Origin: Melittangium boletus DSM 14713
Lineage (GTDB): Bacteria; Myxococcota; Myxococcia; Myxococcales; Myxococcaceae
DNA length: 64,000 nucleotides
Assembly (NCBI RefSeq): GCF_002305855.1
Contig: NZ_CP022163.1
Location: 3,658,292 to 3,722,291 of the forward strand
Reading direction: 5' to 3'
In this document: piece after piece, positions 59,985 to 64,000 of the stretch
How the letters are laid out: each line of letters begins with the position of its first letter
Position numbering within the stretch: the first letter of the stretch is position 1
Position numbers and translations under genes: made by a program
Notes under the pieces: generated by a model
Databases searched by the model: none
The model's input: the letters and a program-made list of their open reading frames with translations, nothing else
What the model was told of the DNA's origin: nothing

Positions 59985-61322
59985 TCACCCTCGGTGGCGG
60001 GCGGCGACGCGGTAGAGCTGGGTGAGCGAGTAGTCCAGCACCGACTCGCGCTCGCGCATGTACCGCCACGCCCGCACGAAGGGCAGCCACACCCGGTCAC
60101 CCACGCGCACCTGGGCCTCCTGCAACTTCTTCCTCGGTATCCACTCCCCCCCCAGGTGCTTCACCAACACCTGGCCCAGGTACGCCCCTATCGCCGGCAC
60201 CGCGTGCTCGTCGATTTTCTCCCGCTCGAACATCCCCGGGAAGTACTCCACCCAGAACTGCTCATCCACGTCCGTCAGCGACTCCGGCGTCGCGTCGAAT
60301 ACCGACAGCACCTTCGTGTGCAGCAGCGCCACCAGCCTCTCCGCCAAATAATCGTAGGCGTCGACGGCCTTCGCCACGTCCTTCACGTCCGAGGGCAGCG
60401 CCGCGCTCACCGGTAGCCACTCCTCGGGTTCCGGCGGCTTCCAGGCGTTGAAGTGGGCGATTCTCACTTGTCGCTCGCTCAAAGACTCCAGCGCGACCAC
60501 CCGCTCCACCAGCGCCGCCACATCCGGGTGGAAGCGCGGCTCCACCGGCGCGAGCCTCGCGCTGCGCTCGCGCAAGGCGCTCCGCACGGTGTCCAAGTCC
60601 AACTCCGGCCTCAGGTGCACGTGCGCCCTCGCCTGGACTTCCCTCGCCTCTTCACTCGCGAAGTCCGCCACCGTCGGCCTCAACACCACCAGCACCGCTC
60701 CGTTGGGCAACTCCTCCACCCGGTGCGCCGGCGTGCTCAGCACCCGCTCCCGTCCCACCCTCTCCACCAACTCCTTCCCGAACACGTTCAGCCACGATAC
60801 CTCGTACACCTGGTCGAATCCGTCGCGAATCGACGTCTGCATGTCCCGGCCGAAACGCGGGGCGCCGGACAAGTCCGCATCCGCCGAACTCGAGACCTCT
60901 GCATGAGAGACGGGGTAGTTCACGGCCCACGCGCGGACCATCTCCACCAACATCCGGCAGCGCTCCTCGTCCGCGAAGAAGGAGAGTGGCCGCAACGTCA
61001 GCGAGACACTCACGGAGGGAACAAGAGGGGGAGAGTAGATGCTGAACACCATATCCAGCGCGGGCCACTTCGTCCGGAAAAGCCCGAGAATCGTTACCCT
61101 CTCATCACGAGCCTCCTCCAGGGCCTTCCAGAAGGCGGCTCGTGTGTATTTGCGCCGCCGCTTGCCCTGGACAACATCCGGCATCCATTCGCCCGCGCAT
61201 TGCTCAAGCGCCTGGCAGAAAGCGGGCAGTCCGCCCTCCCAATCCGAGTGCTCAAAGGCGCCCTCGAAAGAGAGCCAGAGGTCGTCATGGGCCTTCACGT
61301 CTCGGACACTCAGTACCTTCAT
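59985..61322 (-). CDS. large putative immunity protein, paralogue 2 (445 aa)
   Basis: Unrecognised protein. Residues about 165-445 are almost identical to the upstream paralogue (61542-62891), including WLNVFGKELVERVGRERVLSTPAHRVEELPNGAVLVVLRPTVADF and YFPGMFEREKIDEHAVPAIGAYLGQVLVKHLGGEWIPR. The N-terminal 165 residues differ substantially but keep landmarks (LSFEGAFE, GKRRRKYTRAAFWKALEE, FRTKWPALD). The start ATG 61322 overlaps the stop of a 57-residue lipoprotein gene as ATGA. Putative immunity role is inferred from the toxin gene 1.5 kb upstream. The duplicate probably protects against a different toxin variant. Confidence 0.65.
   Translation of the reverse strand: MKVLSVRDVKAHDDLWLSFEGAFEHSDWEGGLPAFCQALEQCAGEWMPDVVQGKRRRKYTRAAFWKALEEARDERVTILGLFRTKWPALDMVFSIYSPPLVPSVSVSLTLRPLSFFADEERCRMLVEMVRAWAVNYPVSHAEVSSSADADLSGAPRFGRDMQTSIRDGFDQVYEVSWLNVFGKELVERVGRERVLSTPAHRVEELPNGAVLVVLRPTVADFASEEAREVQARAHVHLRPELDLDTVRSALRERSARLAPVEPRFHPDVAALVERVVALESLSERQVRIAHFNAWKPPEPEEWLPVSAALPSDVKDVAKAVDAYDYLAERLVALLHTKVLSVFDATPESLTDVDEQFWVEYFPGMFEREKIDEHAVPAIGAYLGQVLVKHLGGEWIPRKKLQEAQVRVGDRVWLPFVRAWRYMRERESVLDYSLTQLYRVAARHRG
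60000..60830 (-). repeat. near-identical duplicated segment, copy 2
   Basis: Nearly base-for-base the same as 61570-62395, with scattered substitutions, in the same orientation and covering the C-terminal two-thirds of both immunity-like genes. The flanking N-terminal coding regions are much more divergent, so the junction lies inside the genes. Confidence 0.8.
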
Positions 61323-61492
61323 TGGATCACTTCCCCCTCCACCTCCCCTGGCCACCCCTCCGGCGCACTCCTCCCTCCGCACACCGTCACCCGGCCCTCC
61401 TCCAGCCCCACCACCGGCTCCAGCGTCAGGCATCCCGTCGCACACACCGCCACCAGCAGCGCCACTCCTCTCCTCATGGCTTCCGCGCTCAT
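61319..61492 (-). CDS. 57-residue lipoprotein (short gene)
   Basis: Reads MSAEAMRRGVALLVAVCATGC, a lipoprotein signal with lipobox CATGC, followed by LTLEPVVGLEEGRVTVCGG and ending EVEGEVIQ. ATG 61492 has GGGGAGAAC directly upstream, a good ribosome-binding site. Its stop overlaps the start of the next immunity-like gene (ATGA). It lies 50 bp after the stop of paralogue 1. It may be a real small lipoprotein or the internally deleted shell of a lipoprotein toxin whose immunity gene (59985-61322) was retained. Confidence 0.6.
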   Translation of the reverse strand: MSAEAMRRGVALLVAVCATGCLTLEPVVGLEEGRVTVCGGRSAPEGWPGEVEGEVIQ

Positions 61493-61541
61493 GTTCTCCC
61501 CGTTTCCCGGAGCGGTTTCCGCCCCCCTGAAACGCGGCAGT

Positions 61542-62891
61542 CTATTCCCCTCTCCCTCGGCCTCGGGCGGCGGCTCGGTAGAGTTGGGTGAGCGAGTAGT
61601 CCAGCACCGACTCGCGCTCGCGCATGTAGCGCCAGGCCCTCACGAAGGGCAGCCACACCCGCTCGCCCACTCGCACCTGGGCCTCCTGCAACTTCCTCCG
61701 CGGTATCCACTCTCCCCCCAGGTGCTTCACCAACACCTGGCCCAGGTACGCCCCTATCGCCGGCACCGCGTGCTCGTCGATTTTCTCCCGCTCGAACATC
61801 CCCGGGAAGTACTCCACCCAGAACTGCTCATCCACGTCCGTCAGCGACTCCGGCGTCGCGTCGAATACCGACGGCACCTTCGTGTGCAGCAGCGCCACCA
61901 GACGCTCCGACAGGTCGTCGTAGGCATCGACCGCCTCCGCCACGTCCGTCACGTCCGAGGGCAGCGCCGCGCTCACCGGTAGCCACTCCTCGGGCTCCGG
62001 CGGCTTCCAGGCGTTGAAGTGCGCGATTCTCACCTGTCGCTCGCTCAAGGGCTCCAGCGCAACCACCCGCTCCACCAGCGCCGCCACATCCGGGTGGAAG
62101 CGCGGCTCCACCGGCGCGAGCCTCGCGCTGCGCTCGCGCAAGGCGCTCCGCACGGTGTCCAAGTCCAACTCCGGCCTCAGGTGCACGTGCGCCCTCGCCT
62201 GGGCTTCCCTCGCCTCTTCACTCGCGAAGTCCGCCACCGTCGGCCTCAACACCACCAGCACCGCTCCGTTGGGCAACTCCTCCACCCGGTGCGCCGGCGT
62301 GCTCAGCACCCGCTCCCGTCCCACCTTCTCCACCAACTCCCTCCCGAACACGTTCAGCCACGACACCTCGTACACCTGGTCGAATCCGTCGCGGCGCCGA
62401 GTCTCGTCGTCACGACCAAAGCCAGGAGCACCAGCCAATTGATCGTCAGCCAAACTGTGGGCCGAGACGTGGGACACCGGATAGCGCAACGCCCATGCGC
62501 GGACCATCTCCACCAACTTCTGGCACCGCGCCTCGTCCGCGAACAGGGAGAGCGGTTGCACCTCCAGCAGAATGGCTAGCGAAGGAGAAAGCGGCGGCAA
62601 GTGAACCCTGGGCCACAGGTCCAGCGCGGGCCACTTCGTCCGGTAGAGCCCTAGGGAGGTCCCTCGCGCGTGGCGCTTCTCCTCCAAGGCCTTCCAGATG
62701 GCGGCGCGCGTGTATTTGCGTCGGCGCTTGCCCTCGACGACATCCGGCATCCATCCATCGGAGTACGCCTCGAGCGCTTGAAAAAAAGGTTCCAGCTCGT
62801 GCGCCAGTTCGGCTCCAGGCTCAAAGGCGCCTTCAAAAGAAAGCAGGAGACGGTCCTCCACTTGCAGATCGTGAAACTCCAGCGCCTTCAT
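61542..62891 (-). CDS. large putative immunity protein, paralogue 1 (449 aa)
   Basis: Unrecognised 449-residue soluble protein. The N-terminal region (1-165: LLLSFEGAFEPGAELAHELEPFFQALEAYSDGWMPDVVEG...LGLYRTKWPALDLWPR) differs from paralogue 2. From FDQVYEVSWLNVFGRELVEKVG to the end it is nearly identical to it. The start overlaps the stop of the upstream polymorphic toxin gene (ATGA at 62888-62891), so it is the direct partner and probably the immunity protein. C-terminal homogenisation with N-terminal variation suggests that the N-terminus faces the toxin. Confidence 0.7.
   Translation of the reverse strand: MKALEFHDLQVEDRLLLSFEGAFEPGAELAHELEPFFQALEAYSDGWMPDVVEGKRRRKYTRAAIWKALEEKRHARGTSLGLYRTKWPALDLWPRVHLPPLSPSLAILLEVQPLSLFADEARCQKLVEMVRAWALRYPVSHVSAHSLADDQLAGAPGFGRDDETRRRDGFDQVYEVSWLNVFGRELVEKVGRERVLSTPAHRVEELPNGAVLVVLRPTVADFASEEAREAQARAHVHLRPELDLDTVRSALRERSARLAPVEPRFHPDVAALVERVVALEPLSERQVRIAHFNAWKPPEPEEWLPVSAALPSDVTDVAEAVDAYDDLSERLVALLHTKVPSVFDATPESLTDVDEQFWVEYFPGMFEREKIDEHAVPAIGAYLGQVLVKHLGGEWIPRRKLQEAQVRVGERVWLPFVRAWRYMRERESVLDYSLTQLYRAAARGRGRGE
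61570..62395 (-). repeat. near-identical duplicated segment, copy 1
   Basis: Partner of 60000-60830. The level of identity in the shared part, compared with clear divergence outside it, suggests recent gene conversion rather than a simple old duplication. Confidence 0.8.
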
Positions 62892-64000
62892 TGAAACAAC
62901 ACCCCCACTCCCGGAGCCGTCGCCTTGATCTCATCCACGACCGCCTTCAACATCCGTCCATCCAAGGGCTTGAGTACGCCGCCTTCGTAGATGAGGCGAA
63001 CCCGTTCGATGGACACTTCGCGGCGCCCCTCCACCAAGGACTTGAGGGAGGGCCGACGGATGACCAACTCCTCACCGTAATAGGCCAGGGCCTCGCTCGC
63101 GTCCGCGACCATCTGGGTTCTCAGAGCACTGCGTTTCAACCCCGCGAGATTGCGGCTCTTGAAGCTGAACGTCTCCACTCGGGGCGGCAGTCCGGCCGTG
63201 GGCGCCTGCTCCTCGATGACCAGCACGTCCGCGAAGCGCAGCCCCGCCTTCGGCTTCCACACCCCCACGTACGTCTCGACTCTCGGCCTCTCGAAGTCCC
63301 CCAGGTACTTCCTCTCCGCCCTCGGCAGCACCGCGTCCGCCCTCAACCTCTCCACCATCGCTCGCTCGAAGGCCAGCCCCCTCGCGAACCACCCCCTCAT
63401 CGGCTCATACGCCTCCCACTTCAACGGCCCCTTCTCCGCCCTCCCCTCCTTCACCTCCCCCAACCTCTTCTCGTAATACGCCACGTACTCCTCCCAGCGC
63501 GGGTTGCCCTGGGCTCCTCGTGGCGGCTCGTCGAGCACCGGCCTCCTCTTCTCCAACACCCCCGCGTCCCTCGTCAGCCTCGCCCCCTCTACCTCCACCT
63601 CCACCAGCGCCCACTTCGCTTCCACCACCTCCGCCGTCAGCCCCACCCCCTCGTCCACCAGCCCCGCCACTCCCACCCCGGGCCTCCCCTCCACTCCTCC
63701 CCCCGGCGTCTTCCCCGCCTTCTCGCCGTGCGCCTGCGCCCTCCACGCCCTCGCCCTCCCCACCTCTCCCCTCGCCTCGTGCAGCACCACCGCCGCTTCC
63801 ACTCCCCCCACCGCCACCATCCTCCCCGCCTCCCGGCTCCCCTGTATCTCCCTCCCCAACTCCCTCAGCCCCTCCACCCCCATCTTCTCCTCCAGCCTCC
63901 TCCTCACCTCCTGGAGCGCCTTCACCCTCTCCCCCACGCTTCCTCCCGCCCTCACCGCCTTCCCCCCCGCGTACATCACCGCCATCAACACCGCCGGCGC
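62888..64000 (-). CDS. C-terminal part of a large polymorphic toxin, 5' end outside window
   Basis: Open to the right edge. The visible N-terminal part is Gly/Ala/Val/Glu/Arg-rich (helical, low complexity: VKALQEVRRRLEEKMG, GGVEAAVVLHEARGEVGRARAW). The last 200 residues form a defined domain: WEEYVAYYEKRLGEVKEG, GWFARGLAFERAMVERLRADAVLPRAERKYLGDFERP, GLRFADVLVIEE...VETFSFKSRNLAGLK. The D...SFK pattern with an earlier helix Glu resembles PD-(D/E)xK nuclease folds, so a nuclease toxin is the inference. The stop overlaps the start of paralogue 1. Family name not assigned. Confidence 0.62.
   Translation of the reverse strand, partial: APAVLMAVMYAGGKAVRAGGSVGERVKALQEVRRRLEEKMGVEGLRELGREIQGSREAGRMVAVGGVEAAVVLHEARGEVGRARAWRAQAHGEKAGKTPGGGVEGRPGVGVAGLVDEGVGLTAEVVEAKWALVEVEVEGARLTRDAGVLEKRRPVLDEPPRGAQGNPRWEEYVAYYEKRLGEVKEGRAEKGPLKWEAYEPMRGWFARGLAFERAMVERLRADAVLPRAERKYLGDFERPRVETYVGVWKPKAGLRFADVLVIEEQAPTAGLPPRVETFSFKSRNLAGLKRSALRTQMVADASEALAYYGEELVIRRPSLKSLVEGRREVSIERVRLIYEGGVLKPLDGRMLKAVVDEIKATAPGVGVLFQ

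Overview
The window is about 68-70% GC, densely coded, and reads as chromosome of a myxobacterium of the Cystobacterineae (Archangium/Cystobacter/Melittangium-like). This is an inference. It rests on lineage-typical families: SitA-type TIGR02269/DUF2380 lipoproteins with double-CXXCG partners, a DUF2381 protein beside a Ser/Thr kinase, large PAS/GAF histidine kinases, and many short secreted or lipoprotein genes. No rRNA, tRNA or CRISPR array was seen.

Layout. 0-7.8 kb: a 5'-truncated metallo-hydrolase, a J-domain-like zinc protein, a DUF3304 lipoprotein plus DUF2235 lipase pair (T6SS Tle1-like effector and immunity), a LURP-one-like protein, an NTF2-like protein and an NYN/OST-HTH RNA-binding protein. 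7.8-9.5 kb: a small toxin/immunity cassette with a broken toxin, flanked by a decayed copy of the 3' end of the neighbouring aminotransferase gene. 9.5-17.4 kb: aminotransferase, two zinc-ribbon membrane proteins, and methylthioadenosine salvage genes (mtnP, mtnA, class II aldolase) interrupted by a secreted protein gene. 17.4-20 kb: an IS4-family element with terminal repeats and an 11-bp target duplication, inserted into an already decaying gene. 20-27 kb: small lipoproteins, two ArsA-like ATPases, a CBS protein, and a LysM-GH19 hydrolase with a strong intrinsic terminator. 27.4-30.3 kb: a tandem duplication of a SitA6/SitI6-type lipoprotein toxin and immunity pair, in which the second toxin is frameshifted. 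30.3-41.5 kb: two large sensor kinases and a REC-cyclase protein, with an SCO protein, a macrodomain protein and small unknown proteins between them. 41.6-57.8 kb: tryptophan 2,3-dioxygenase, lipid and alpha/beta hydrolase enzymes, proline dehydrogenase, glutathione reductase, an MqsRA-like toxin-antitoxin pair, Uma2, OsmC, YigZ, SDR and FAD enzymes, and a Ser/Thr kinase plus DUF2381 pair. 57.9-64 kb: a second competition region with a DUF2380-type lipoprotein toxin and partner, then the 3' end of a large polymorphic toxin followed by two long paralogous putative immunity genes with a hidden 57-residue lipoprotein gene between them.

Overall theme. Ordinary chromosomal genes are interspersed with at least five contact-dependent competition or kin-discrimination modules: the Tle1-like pair, the broken Sit-like cassette, the SitA6/I6 tandem, the DUF2380 pair and the polymorphic toxin block. 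Several show duplication, loss of the toxin with retention of immunity, and variable-domain swapping, as expected for loci under diversifying selection. Functions of unknown proteins are left open.
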